In this document: piece after piece, positions 1 through 11,628 of the stretch
Numbering within the stretch: the first letter of the stretch is position 1
Layout of the letters: each line of letters starts with the position of its first letter
Assembly (NCBI GenBank): GCA_036245805.1
Contig: BTRK01000006.1
Coordinates: 32,802,901-32,866,900, forward strand
Length of the DNA: 64,000 nucleotides
Direction of reading: 5' to 3'
Source of the DNA: Pristionchus mayeri
Lineage: Eukaryota; Nematoda; Chromadorea; Rhabditida; Neodiplogasteridae
The notes under the pieces: generated by a model
The model's input: only the letters and a program-made list of their open reading frames with translations
What the model was told of the DNA's origin: nothing
The model's database searches: none
Translations under genes and position numbers: made by a program

Positions 1-409
1 TTTTGCGCTATCTTTCACCGTATCCAAGAAAACAGCTCTCAAAGTAAGTGATGCCGATATCCGACCCTACGTAGGGAGCTCCAAAATGAAGTATAATCAA
101 TGAGACTTCGGGGGTCACTCAGTCATGCCTCAGGGTGTCCAAAACCCATTAGAACTCATTTCACCATTCCCATGCTCAGCTCGATTCTCTCATGAGAGGC
201 GTGATATATAGGTATAGATAGATAAATTTCGAAATATTCAGCCCATTGCTAGTAAACACGAACAATTCATTTCAGAGGTCGTCGAGGCCAAACTACGGGC
301 GGCTCCTCTTCAAACAACTGCTCTGTCTCTTGACCTACTCGCTTTTGTCATCACTCGCACTATCTCGCCATCCTTCGAGGACCTATCACAAGTTTATCCA
401 TTCCGGTGA
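1..409 (+). CDS. 3' end of an unidentified gene (partial, two exons)
   Basis: The last two exons of a plus-strand gene that enters from the left edge. The first runs to base 43 and is followed by a GTAAGTG donor. The second starts at 276 after a TTTCAG acceptor and ends at a TGA at 407-409. Joining them keeps one open frame and gives about 57 C-terminal residues, with a leucine-rich helical stretch (ALSLDLLAFVITRTISPSF) and the end DLSQVYPFR. The intron is about 230 bases. I do not recognise the family; no domain is visible in so short a tail. A different frame of the last exon stays open to 449 but would not join in phase with the upstream exon. Confidence 0.55.
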
Positions 410-760
410 ACATTTCCTCCCCTCATTCTGGGTTCGCTTGTTTGTCTAAGTCCTGTTCACTTATCTCCGTATCAATCCCATAATTCTTTTTGAATGTACA
501 AATCGCACTGATATATGTAACATCTGGATCACAATCTATATATTTTATACTGATAAGATCATTATTATATTATTTATACTGTAGAAGTTCTGTGACAATG
601 AAAGACATTAATGAATTAATGGAATGAACCTGTAGGAGTAAAACGAATATTTTACATTGAGTAGGGTAACGTTAAGTAGACTAGGCAAGTACGAGATCTG
701 ATTAGCATAACTAGCTTGGGACTATAAATTAATTATTTATGCTTTATAAATATAAGGTTA
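410..760. other. Intergenic, convergent 3' ends
   Basis: AT-rich spacer between the stop of the plus-strand gene (409) and the stop of the minus-strand LDL-A gene (761). It presumably holds both 3' UTRs. I see no other gene in it. Confidence 0.5.
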
Positions 761-3700
761 TCACACGGGCAGTCGTTTCATCGGTTGTGTGGTTGGTCGC
801 TCTTCCATTATTCGAAAGGAAAACCTCGGTTTTGTCGATGTTGGGGTAATTGTTGAAGTGGACGTTGATGATGTGTACGATGATGTAGCAGAGTATGGGA
901 TGGAAAGTGGTCTGATCACAGTAGTCTGTTTTGCATCAGCGAAGACTTTGAGCGTGGCAATCCGTTGATTGTAATCGTTCTCAGTACGAGGAGGATTGCC
1001 TAACGAGCGGAGACTTCGACTGCAATCATGCATCAGTACTTGATTGCTGCCCTCTGCTGACCCTTCCTTCTTGGCCTCGTTCACTCTAGCTGGCAACTCC
1101 TCTCTCAGTACCTCCTCTATCTTCGTCAGCAGACTTCTGTAACGAATGTCTTCTTCTAAACATGTCGATGGCCTACCTCGACGATATGGACTTCCCCGAA
1201 TGGAGATTCAGTTTGGCACCTATTTTCTTGAGTAGTTCAGCATCGACGATAGACTTAGTTGACTTGGAGGGAGTGGTGGAGGTAGTCATTCGTGTCTGTC
1301 CAGGGGAATACCTTACCCCTTATCCGCCTTCCTCTGACCTACTTCCTGGACATCGTTGAACTTGATGGCGAGTACTCTCGGATTGGACACGCGTATCCCC
1401 TCTAGCGGATATTCAGAGGGACGAGCATCAGGAAGAGATCGCGCCTGACGCAAAAACCACTAATATACAGTACTCCATCCACATTTAATTATCATATTTG
1501 ATGAATTCAGTGAGTATATTTCAGACGGTAGAATGAGGATGCATTTCGATCTGAGATTGGCCCAATGAATGATAGGATACCACTTGATTCCTGGGTGGAT
1601 CTTCCTTCCTCTTCTCTCTCGTCTTCTCTTCACTCGAATCCACTCGAGTGGGGTAGTGACCACGTCGTGTCTAATCACTCCCATCATTCCTCCATATTCA
1701 CCCCTCACTACCGTCTCTATCAGTGATGCCTCCGTTGACATCGTCGTAGTTGTAGTTGTACTCGTGGTCGTCTTAGGCAAAGACACTCGAGGGGTTGATG
1801 AATGATGAATCTATGAAGATGGAGATATTACATAATGAGAGAGAGACCCACTGGAGGGACAGCTCTCGTTGTCTGGAGGGGGAGAATGGAAGGAGGAGGA
1901 GGAAACTGAAATGAACCTCCCTTCTCAATTCCTCTATTGGGATGGATAACCTTGCTGGTAGTGACTGGCACTGTCACTTTTCCCCTCACCGAATGACTAG
2001 TCACCGTCGTCGAACTCATCTGTAATCTAATCTTCTCAGAGCAGTTCAATCAACACTTCATCTACCGTACCCCTCCGTCCTCACCTTCTCGTCATTGGCA
2101 TTCCTCACTCTGGCCGGGATGGTCACTTCCTTCTCATACACGATGAGTGGAGGACTGGTTGCTGTCACAAGCATCTCTACAGTCGATGGAAGCAGTCCTA
2201 CCGTACCTGCAACCGACCTACCGTATTCTCGACACTTCTTCTCTACGTAGCCACTCACCTGGTCTTTCCCGTTTTTTTTCTTCTAAAACTCCCTCCGTTG
2301 TTGTTCTCCAAGCGGATTGACGAACAGGTGGGATTATGGTAGGCGAGGATACGGTAGAACGGACCATCGGAAGTGTCGCTCTCGGTGACGACACTACTGA
2401 GAAAGTAGAGGAAGCAACAGATGAAGATGTCATAGGTCTGAGAGTCGGAAGGGAAGATGAAGGTGCTATTGCCCGATCGGACTTGAGAGGATTCAGAAGA
2501 GTCAGAGGCACGGAAGCAATGGTGGGAGGTGCTGTAGATAGTCGGGTTACTGTAGTTGGAGGAGGAGTAGAGGGAGAAGGAGATGGTTTAGATGTGAAGG
2601 GGAAGGAAATGGAGAGGACGGGGAAGAGGGGAGCTCGTGATGATCTGGAAAAGATCAAAGATCAAGGATGACATCATCGATTGTCTCACTCTGATCCCTC
2701 AGTAGAGGTCTCATCCTCATCTTCGTCGTCCTCCTCCTCCTCTTCTTCTTCTTCTTCGGGAAGAGCAGTGGTTGGTTGTGAGATGAGTGAGGAGAGAGTT
2801 CTAGGTCGTTATATTCAGAGAAGGAAGATAGATAGAAGTTGTACCTGTGTGGTGATAGGGGAGTCCTGGGTGGTTCACAGTATAGTTCATCTGATTCATC
2901 GGGACAATCTGCACGACCATCGCACACCTCAATCACCTCATTCAATTCTTCACTCAAATCACTCTTTGAATACACTAATAATCTCATTTTTTCATACATA
3001 AAATCGCCGGTGATTGTACATAATCTTTTTTTTCGATAGCGGGGCACAACCTGATGCATTGTGATCTGAGCATCTCTCGATCGACACGTGAAGAGTTTCT
3101 CGACGGGCTTGACTCTGGAAGTGATCTTTGATCTCTTCTCTTCACTCTGCTCCACCTGCATAATATCTCGTCCTCTCCATGGGGACAGTTCCTCTCTCCA
3201 TCACATCTCTTCGTTCCATCCACGCACTCTCCACTTTTACCACACAGAAACTGACCCTCACCACACACTGAAACATAGTGATCTTTGATCTCTGAAGACT
3301 CGATAGCTTCCTTTTTTTTCTGATAGGAGCAATTGCAACGCTGTTCATTCTTCTCGCATTCAGATGATTTGCTGTGCCCTAATCTACGCTCTCTCCTCTG
3401 GTTGGGATGTGCAAAGCGATTGCTCCTTCATTTGCGAGATCAAAAGCTATTCCCCTTCCTTTCCTATCAATGCCAGTATGTTTGCGTCTGTCCTCTAAGC
3501 GTTCGACTAGATACACTGGGAATTCTCCGTGCATAAAAGGCTCATGAAATGCGATCTTTCCTGTATTGGGCAGATCCACCTCTGGAAACAGCTCCTCGAA
3601 TTCGGAAATGACAGGTTCTTCATTGTATGGTAGCGCGTAGATTGAGTAATCTAATTGATCTTTGATCTCTTATCTCTGACCATCGCATCTCCATTCATCA

Positions 3701-6700
3701 CTGCCATCATTGCAATCCGTCTGTCCATTGCATCTGGTAAGAAGGATAGAAGGGGGGGAGGGGGGAGGGGGGGGGGGGTGTTTACCTTCTCTCGAGGGGC
3801 ACACATTCCTCACTGATCAGACACGCGAATTCGCCGGCGGCACACATGGCTGCAATGGAATCCCTCTCCCTTCCACTATCTAGCTATTAAGAGACCCTCC
3901 ATGAGAGAACGTAACATGTCCACGGATGGCCAAAAATTCAATAATTCCTGCACTTTTTTTCTGAAGTGTAGGTCCCGAGTGCTGATTGATGGCCACAATA
4001 ACTAAGGCTGGGGGTCGATTTTGAAAAAGTTTCAGATACCTACATTTTTGGGGGTCGAAAAATTCGATATCTCAGAATGACATGTGATATAGATTTTCTG
4101 ACGTATTTTGACGCATAGAAAACGAATTTCTGTGTTGAAACTCGAAAAAATTAGAAATGAAGAAAATAACGTCGAAAAACTCATTTTTTTACTATATTTC
4201 ACGAGAATGAATTTTTGTGAAAAATTTCGGAGTGTTATCGATATGATTTTCGGAATCTACATCTAAAAGTAGATCTAGGGTGATTTTTTCAGAATTCTAA
4301 AAATGGGCCTTTTTTGGGAATGAGCTCCAGAACTGGTCGAATCAGGCCAAAATCTCGAATATGACTTATCGCCATGTCGCTTTCTAAGCCCATCGAGGCG
4401 TTCAAATGTCTTAAACCATTTTTATATTTCATATTTATGGATTACCTTAATGTTTGAATAGTTGTATCTGCCAAAAAATATAAATTCAAAAATTTTGTCT
4501 TTTCAAATTTTTTTGCAAGAACTCCAGAGATTTTTAATGATAACTTATTAATTGTTATTTTTCACGAGCTCTAGATTGAAAAATCGGTTTCTACGGTCCA
4601 AAATACGACAGAAAATGTGTATTTCATCTAATTCTGTGAGATCGACTTTTTCCACAAAATTGTCTGGCATGAAAAAAATGAATTTTCGATTTATTCGATT
4701 TTGCTGTTTTTCAAGGCTCTAATGTGAAGATTATGCTTAAATTAGTCGATTATAAGCTCTCGGCAATAGTTAATGAACGAGATGGGCTTAGAAAGCGACA
4801 TGGCGATAAGTCATATTCGAGATTTTGGCCTGATTCGACCAGTTCTGGAGCTCAATCCCAAAAAAGGCCCATTTTTAAAATTCTGAAAAAATCACCCTAG
4901 ATCTACTTTTAGATGTAGATTCCGAAAATCATATCGATAACACTCCGAAATTTTTCACAAAAATTCATTCTCGTGAAATATAGTAAAAAAATGAGTTTTT
5001 CGACGTTATTTTCTTCATTTCTAATTTTTTCGAGTTTCAACACAGAAATTCGTTTTCTATGCGTCAAAATACGTCAGAAAATCTATATCACATGTCATTC
5101 TGAGATATCGAATTTTTCGACCCCCAAAAATGTAGGTATCTGAAACTTTTTCAAAATCGACCCCCAGCCTTAGTTATTGTGGCCATCAATCAGCACTCGG
5201 GACCTACACTTCAGAAAAAAAATTCAGGAATTATTGAATTTTTGGCCATCCGTGGACCCCTGTACAGTTGTTACGTTCTCTGGTGGAGGGTCTCTTAAGA
5301 GTGAGTCTGGAAGTGCTCACGACAGTTGTGTTCGTCCTCTTCCATTGCACAATCGTAGCGACCATCGCATCTGAGAGACGAAGAATGACTAGCCCAATAA
5401 GAGAGGGATTACGGTTATCGAACTCTCATCATATGAGGCCGGCCGCGACAGATTCAACAAAGGTTCAGCACGGCCAAAAAACCAAACTCACGAAAACATT
5501 TTTCCTGAGGCAGTTATTGATATTGAACATCATCAGCTTCATTATGCATGATTCGTTCAATGAAGATCGGTGTTGTACTATTTAACTTCCGACCAAACCT
5601 GCTTTTTTTCCGGATTTATTTCGCTTAAAATACATGGTAGAAGTAGATACCGCAAGGTGGGTGACCGAAATGCTTTGGCAGGGTCATTTGTGGGTCTAAT
5701 GTATCCCTTTGAGGTTAAATAAGGTCATACTTTTTGCCGTTTGGCGATATCGTATCTTTGACTCGAGTTATGGCCCAAAAACACCTCGAAAGAGTCACAA
5801 CGGAAAGGTAGTCGAAATCGGGACGAGGGCGAAGCGGGCGGAGCCCGCTCTGCCTCGTTTCTCCAAAAGTTTGAGCATAGCTTCGCATCGAGCTGGGCTC
5901 GAGGTGGAGAGGAAAGGCAAAGGTCCTCTAGAGCGTGCGCTCTCTGCACGCGCCGGGTGAGAGACAAGCGAGAAAGGAGAGAGGAAGCACCACCCCTTTG
6001 CAGTTCCATTAGCGCACGCTCTTGAACCTTTGAAATTAAATGATTAATCGGAAAAAAATCCTAAAAATACGTTCTCGGTGTCAATCGACACCTAAAAGCA
6101 GTAACTATTCATCACACCATGCCCGTGTCAAGAATTGTCGTCGGAACCTTTCCATTTCCCTATCATGAACCCTAAATCGGTCTTTTTTAGATATTTCTGA
6201 TAAGATAATGCATGACGGGCACCCTGTCGTTTATAGACACTAGTTAGACGTACCCAAAAATATTTTTTCCATATTTTTTGGATAAGCATTCGCTGCGTCA
6301 TTTCGAAAGCCAGATTTCGACGCGCCTCTTTCTCCTCCTAAGTGGGCGGAGCCTGCGGTCTCTAGGTAGAAGCTTGAAATCTGGCGTAAAGGCAGGTTTG
6401 GTTCCCATCTCTCCTCCCCCTTCCCATCTCTCCTCTTGCTCTCTCTCTCCTTTTCCTCCCTTTTTTGTCATTCTATAAGCCTATTTTCTGATTTTTGTTC
6501 TCCCTTCTCTCACACTTTCACTCTGGCTAACAAAAGGGGCGCAACAATGTCTACCCCTGAGGCGGCTAACTCAGCCAAGAAGCAAAGCACTACATACCAA
6601 AACATGTGCGTCTCTGCCTTCTCTCTGGCACTCGAGAATGCCCCCTCTGGTGTGGACAGGGACAAGTGGAGTGCTATCACCGAGCTGCTCCGCAGTATGG

Positions 6701-9700
6701 CGAAAGCTCTCGAGCATGTCGCCGTGCAGCAAAGTGATGCCTCCCTTGCCACCTCCCCCTCCCCTTCTACTTCTCTCCCCAATTCGCGTCTGTCTCTCCC
6801 TTCCTCATCCCTTCCTTCCACCTCCACTCGCATTCCCTCTCCCCCTCTCTCATCTGGTGAAGACCCAGTCGAAGCACATCTGAGGGCTCGTTCGCTTGTG
6901 ATCTCGGGTATCCCCGAGGCCGATTGTTCTCTAAATCTTGAAGAGAGATTGGCTGGCGATGCTAAGTCTGTTGGATTGGCTCTGGCCATCCTTCAAGTCG
7001 AAGCTACTCCCCAGATGGTGTATAGAATGGGCAAACCGGGCGACAAACCCCGCCTCCTTAAAGTGGTTCTTCCTTCTCGCTCTCACCTCTTGACTGCTCT
7101 AAAAAATGCCTCTGATCTCCGCAAGAACGACGAGTTCAGAGGAATTTACGTTCGTAAATCGCAGACGAGAGAAGAGCGAGAGAGGAGCAAGGAGATGAGA
7201 GAGTCACTCAAAGCGTTGCGCCTGTCTGACTCGGACTGTCCCTTCGTGCTCTATCGCGATGAGATCTGGCACAAGGATGACATCCGTACTCACAGGCGTA
7301 CTCGCCTCCCTCCTCAAAAAAACTAAGTAGTCGTACACCACACTCGCATTTTGATTCGCACCTATCCATTGACTGCCTCTCGATTGACACCTCATCTATC
7401 TCCCCCTTTCCTTCTTTTCCTCTTCCTCTCTCTCTCCTCTCTGTTCCCCACACTCTCTCGCCCCCTCCGTCTCTTCCCCCGGACTTCCCTCCCATAATCA
7501 ATCAGCCGCCCTCTTCTGCCACACATCTCCCTCTTCGCTGTTCTCTATTTAATTCTCGCTCTATTTGTAACAGAAACCTGATTTACATGCTATTCTCTCC
7601 ATCGATAAGCCCGATCTACTCTTTATTACGGAAACTTGGCTTTGTTCCAAGATATTGGACACTGAGCTTATTCTTTCTTTCCCGTATCGCATCTTCCGTT
7701 ATGATCGTTCTCGTCGTGGGGGGTGGTGTCTGTCTTCTCATTCGTGATCACCTCCCCTGTTTTAGAGTATCTATCCCTTCCTCAATCTCTAGGTATATTC
7801 TCGTGGTCGATGTGCATTCCCTGACAACCCTTGTTCCTACACGCTTCATTCTCGTCTATAGGCCTCCCAACACAACCACTGCTCAAAACAACCAATTATT
7901 TGATGTTATATCTTCCATGATTACAGTGCAACATCAAGTGGTTGTGCTGGGCGACCTAAATCTACATATTGATTGGTCTTCCCCGGGCGTGCTTTCTTCT
8001 CAAGCTTCATGCTTAGTGGACCTCTCCATTGACCTTGATATCACCCAGATGGTCCCTTCTCCTTCCCTAAATAACCATTTCCTTGATATCATCCTATCAC
8101 CTTCCGGAGTAGTATCAAATTGCTGCTTATCAGCCCCTTTTAAAAATTCTGACCACTCTACGATTGTCTTTGACTTCCATTTCCCCCTTGATCAGCCCGT
8201 AGTAGTGCAATCATTTGATTTTCGTAAAACTGACTTTTCTGGTCTCGAAAATGCACTACTTGGACTGAACTGGGAGGAATCACTTTCTAATTTTTTTCTT
8301 CTTCCAACCTTTGTCCCTCTTAAGAAGACTTCCCTTCATTCTGATCATTACCCTCCCCATATTAAGTCCCTTCTTGCACACAAGCGCGCACTCTTCAATA
8401 AGATTCATCTGCGCCCTGTTCATTCCCAATTTCTCTTAGTTTCACATAAATTAGATAAGGAAATACGTAAGTACGTTCGTTGCTACGAGAATCGGTTACT
8501 TGCCAGTAATCATAGTCGATCATTCTACCGCTATGTATCCACTCGTTTCAAGCCTAAAGGTCTCTCCATCCCGGCCCTCGTGGCGATGGACGGATCTGTC
8601 ATCACGTGCAGTTCTCTAAAGGCTGAATCCCTTGCCGATTATTTCACTTCTGTATATACTCGTGATGACGGGTCCCTTCCATCTTGCCCTTCCCTCGTTT
8701 CGCAAACCATCCCCTTATCAGTCGGCCTTCCTCACGATGTCTCTTTTCTTCTGAGGAAAGTATCTTCATCCTGTTCGCTCCCATCTGACTCCATCCCCTC
8801 GATCATTTTTAAAAATAGCTTCCGATCTTTGTCTACTCCTCTGGCGCATATTTTCAATTATAGTATTATGCTAGGTGATATTCCATCCTTGTGGAAATCC
8901 TCTATTGTTATTCCAATCCCAAAAATTTCCTCGCCTTCCTCGGTCTCGGATTATCGCCCTATCAGTCTCACTCCCATTCCTTCCAAAATAATGGAAAGAA
9001 TTCTCAAGCCTAAGATTATCCGCTGGTGCAACTTTCATAAGATTATCCCTCCCGAACAACATGGCTTTCTCTCTAAACGCTCTACTGTTACCCAACTTTT
9101 GGAGTGTACTCAAAATTGGCGTGATTCCCTCGATCGTGATTACTGTACCGATGTTGCATATATTGATCTTGCCAAAGCTTTCGATAAGGTTTCCCATCCT
9201 AAGCTATTGTTCAAATTACAATTGCTAGGCATTCGTGGCTGTGTGTTGAATTGGATTACAGGATATCTTTCCAATAGGATCTTCAGAGTTCGAATCGGCA
9301 GCTGTGTGTTGAATTGGATTACAGAATATCTTTCCAATAGGATCTTCAGAGTTCGAATCGGCAGTGATCTCAGGTGTTCCTCAGGGCACAGTTCTTGGGC
9401 CTCTCCTCTTTTTGCTATTTACTTTCGATCTCCCTTCAGTTTTCTCCCCCTTTCCAAAACTAAATTGTCGGCTTTTTGCTGATGACATCAAGCTCTTCAC
9501 TACTTTCGATCCACTCTCTCCTTCTGATTCCCCCTCTCAACTTCAATCGGGTATTAATGGGTTCCTAGAATACTGCAAAAAATGGCAGTTAGAAGTTGCT
9601 GAAAAGAAATGCAACGTATTACGTATAGGCAAAAACAATCCCTGTACTAGCTATTCCTTAATCTCTTGCAATTTTGTAGTAATGCAGTCAATCCGTGATC

Positions 9701-11628
9701 TAGGTGTTTATATTGATCCTCTCTTAAATTTTGACTCTCACATCCGGACTGTTTGTCATAAGGCGTCTTCATTAGTCTATTTACTTTTCCGTAGTATCAG
9801 CTGTACAATAGTTGTCCCATACATATCTGCTTTCAAATCTTTTATCCTTCCCATACTAGAATACGCCTCTCCCGTCTGGTCTCCCTTCTCATCTGGTCGT
9901 ATTCGCAAATTAGAGAAAGTTCAACATCTATTTAGTAGGCTATTATATTATCGTTGCTCTCGAACAGACGTCTCTTTCCCCTCTTATTCTGATCGATTAG
10001 CCCTATATTCTCTACGCTCTCTTTATGTTCCCCGTATTGTCATTGACATAGTGCTAGCTCTTAAAATTTTTGCTAACGCTGTTGAGTTGTCAGTATGTAA
10101 TTTCTATACATATAGGACTATTACCAGACGTCATATAGGCCATATAGGCCTTTGTTCTTCACATTCCCGCTTTCCGAAGGGAAAATTTGAAAGCATCGTT
10201 TGCTCATAGAACAGTTTGATTTCTAAATAAGCTCCACTTAATTTGCAATCCTCTATTGTCGATCGAGACTATTAAGCACTATTTGCTAATTCACCCTAAT
10301 CTTCTGCGTACTCTTTGAATTGAAATTAGAAATCTTTAGCATCTATCCTTACCGCCACCCCCCCCCCCCCCCCCACCTTTCCTCTCCTTTTTCTCTTCTC
10401 AACCCTTCCCCAACCATTCTCACCCCCCTCGATCTCCTCCGATCTCCTGTCACACAAGTCTCCAATACGATATACATTGGACAACCGGCCACTCCTACCG
10501 CTCACGAGGCTCCCTCCCCTCGCCACTCTCTCTTTCTTGTGCGACACGATTCGGAAGATATACTCCCCCCCTCCCTCTTCCCTAACCCTAATTATATTCT
10601 CGAACATTCTATACTTGATGAAGCGCCCTTGTGGTGTACGATAAATAAAAAAATAAATTGGTCAGAAGTGGCATGGTACCACATCGATCTTCAATGAACG
10701 AAACATGCATAATCAGGCTGACCATGATATTCAGCATCTAAAAATACATCTAAAAATATATTTTCGTGAAATTCGTTTTTGGGCTGTGCTGATGTATCGT
10801 TGATAGTTGTTGAATCTGTCGCGAACGGTCTCATATACAAGAAAAATAAGAAGTGATGTCTAGTGTAACTTCTATCCGTATTGTAGATATTCCTACCTGG
10901 ACGAGAGGGGGACGCAACTCTCACTCATCGAACACGTGAATTGGGTGGAGTTGCATGCTCCTCCTGCATTTCCCTTCTTTCTCCTTCTTCGATAGATCAA
11001 AGATCATGAGCTCACCCTTGGCCATCTTGCACCCCTTCACGTTATAATCGTAGTTACAGTTTTGTGTGCCGAGAGTATCGTACACCAGACCTGATTCAAT
11101 CCAATATTAGTATGTTTTGTTGCATCACAGGAATCCATGGAAAACTACGAGAGGGAGATCAGAAGTATCTATTTTCCGCCCTACTCTTCTAACAGCCATT
11201 CTTTATGTTTTAGTGGACACGAAATCTCTTCATCTCTCCTCCTTCCTCACCGACTCTGCACTTCTTCTTGTACGTTCTGAATCCATCAGACTGCCATCGA
11301 CAGTGAAAAAACTCTGAAATCCTTCGGCTGCGATAGGAGTGAAAGAAGAAATTGTACCAGCTGAGCACTCGTATCCAAGGAACTGCCCGAGTGTAGACTG
11401 AATGAGACCAACGCCTTCCAGAAGACCACTGATAAGATTTGATTATTATAAATGCTGAAATATTTATGTAACTGTGAAAGATCGGAGATCAAAAGATAAT
11501 CTAAAGTGAACTGACGTGTTATTGCAGTAATTGGGATCGTGTGGCCCCATGGAAGATTGATCCAGTAGATCGATGGAAGTCGAATGAACACAAGGAAGAA
11601 AAAGAAGAAAGAGAAAGAAAATGCCCAT
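761..11628 (-). CDS. Secreted multi-LDL-receptor class A, mucin-like protein
   Basis: I traced 20 exons, from ATG at 11628 to TGA at 761-763, with every phase consistent, giving about 839 residues. Exons (5' to 3'): 11628-11516, 11428-11274, 11090-11016, 10963-10897, 5370-5321, 3849-3786, 3733-3681, 3581-3388, 3319-3156, 3114-3051, 2927-2845, 2800-2690, 2644-2259, 2206-2085, 2019-1951, 1905-1852, 1810-1712, 1444-1343, 1295-1177, 1136-761. Residues 1-17 are a signal peptide (MGIFFLFLLFLPCVHS). LDL-A modules lie at about 117-152, 155-190, 277-312 and 320-358, with the usual Cys spacing and Asp/Glu calcium cage (CDGRADCPDESDELYC); the last has a degenerate first half. An acidic run follows near 375-395, then a Ser/Thr/Pro-rich mucin-like stalk near 400-520 and a further Thr-rich tail. 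No transmembrane segment was seen after the signal, so secretion or matrix attachment is inferred. LDL-A modules bind calcium and protein ligands. The two large introns hold transposons. The 3319-3156 exon start is the least certain. Confidence 0.8.
2653..3667. repeat. Cluster of GATCAAAGATC motifs in introns
   Basis: Four exact copies of the 11-mer (either orientation) at 2653-2663, 3123-3133, 3280-3290 and 3657-3667 in the LDL-A gene. The extended consensus read one way is TGATCTTTGATCTCT. Three lie in introns and one (3280) in a stretch I placed in an exon. It contains a TCF/LEF-like CTTTGATCT core. Its function is unknown. Confidence 0.7.
3891..5294. mobile_element. Foldback (long-TIR) element flanked by TTAA
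   Basis: Two arms of roughly 500 bases, near-perfect reverse complements, frame a unique centre of about 330 bases (4440-4770). The termini read GAGACCCTCC and GGAGGGTCTC, and both sides carry TTAA (3887-3890 and 5295-5298), the target duplication typical of piggyBac-type transposition. It sits inside an intron of the LDL-A gene, between the exon pair 5370-5321 and 3849-3786. No transposase frame is visible, so it is non-autonomous. A transcript across it, including the host pre-mRNA, could fold into a long hairpin. Confidence 0.85.
5644..6364. mobile_element. hAT-like MITE, copy 1 (721 bp)
   Basis: Starts TAGATACCGC and ends GCGGTCTCTA (9 of 10 matching as inverted repeats). It is flanked by a perfect 8-bp duplication GGTAGAAG at 5636-5643 and 6365-6372, the hallmark of hAT insertion. 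A second copy of exactly the same length lies at 18656-19376 and differs at only a handful of bases, so amplification is recent. Open frames on both strands are conserved between the copies but look fortuitous. It lies in the 5.5 kb intron of the LDL-A gene, just upstream of the LINE. Confidence 0.88.
6547..7326 (+). CDS. LINE ORF1 protein (RNA-binding, RRM-like)
   Basis: A 259-residue open frame from ATG at 6547; the same frame is open upstream to 6436, but this ATG gives the natural start (MSTPEAANSAKK). The first 110 residues are low-complexity Ser/Pro-rich. From about residue 115 there is a conserved block with the segments RSLVISGIPEAD, VYRMGKPGDKPRLLKVVLPS and IYVRKSQTREERER, typical of the nucleic-acid-binding ORF1 proteins of CR1-type LINEs. 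In such elements it coats the RNA and chaperones reverse transcription. The frame is intact even though ORF2 of the same element is broken. Confidence 0.75.
   Translation: MSTPEAANSAKKQSTTYQNMCVSAFSLALENAPSGVDRDKWSAITELLRSMAKALEHVAVQQSDASLATSPSPSTSLPNSRLSLPSSSLPSTSTRIPSPPLSSGEDPVEAHLRARSLVISGIPEADCSLNLEERLAGDAKSVGLALAILQVEATPQMVYRMGKPGDKPRLLKVVLPSRSHLLTALKNASDLRKNDEFRGIYVRKSQTREERERSKEMRESLKALRLSDSDCPFVLYRDEIWHKDDIRTHRRTRLPPQKN
7560..10209 (+). pseudogene. LINE ORF2: AP endonuclease plus reverse transcriptase, frameshifted
   Basis: Endonuclease motifs are visible: LLFITETWL near 7600 in one frame, then after a G-run near 7717 the frame changes and continues with VVLGDLNLHIDW and SDHSTI. The reverse transcriptase follows with DYRPISLTPIPSK, EQHGFLSKRSTV, AYIDLAKAFDKVSH, then SGVPQGTVLGPLLF and the catalytic LFADDIKLF. 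A second frame change occurs near 9360 directly after a 63-bp tandem duplication, and a further break probably lies near 7575. The C-terminal part runs to a TAG at 10209. At least two frameshifts make it non-functional. Confidence 0.82.
9238..9363 (+). repeat. 63-bp direct tandem duplication inside the LINE RT
   Basis: The segment 9238-9300 is repeated at 9301-9363 with a single visible change (GGATAT to GAATAT). It encodes 21 residues of the RT palm (GCVLNWITGYLSNRIFRVRI), so the duplication is in frame, and the frameshift that kills ORF2 follows at once. Confidence 0.85.
10355..10378 (+). repeat. Poly-C tract after the LINE
   Basis: A homopolymeric C run at the 3' side of the retrotransposon, within the LDL-A gene intron. 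Similar G or C runs occur at about 3751-3779, 23249-23265 and 58266-58279. Confidence 0.6.

Larger units (their letters stand above)
6373..10333 (+). mobile_element. CR1-like non-LTR retrotransposon (LINE), inactive
   Basis: Carries a 5' region, an intact ORF1 (6547-7326) and a frameshifted ORF2 (about 7560-10209) with endonuclease and reverse transcriptase domains. The 3' boundary is estimated just before a poly-C tract near 10360. The sense strand is opposite to the host LDL-A gene, whose intron it occupies. The gene organisation and the form of the ORF1 protein suit the CR1/Jockey-like LINEs of nematodes. Confidence 0.8.

Noticed and set aside
6510..7501. Antisense open frames across the LINE ORF1 region
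   Set aside because: Shadows of the ORF1 reading frame in compositionally biased sequence.
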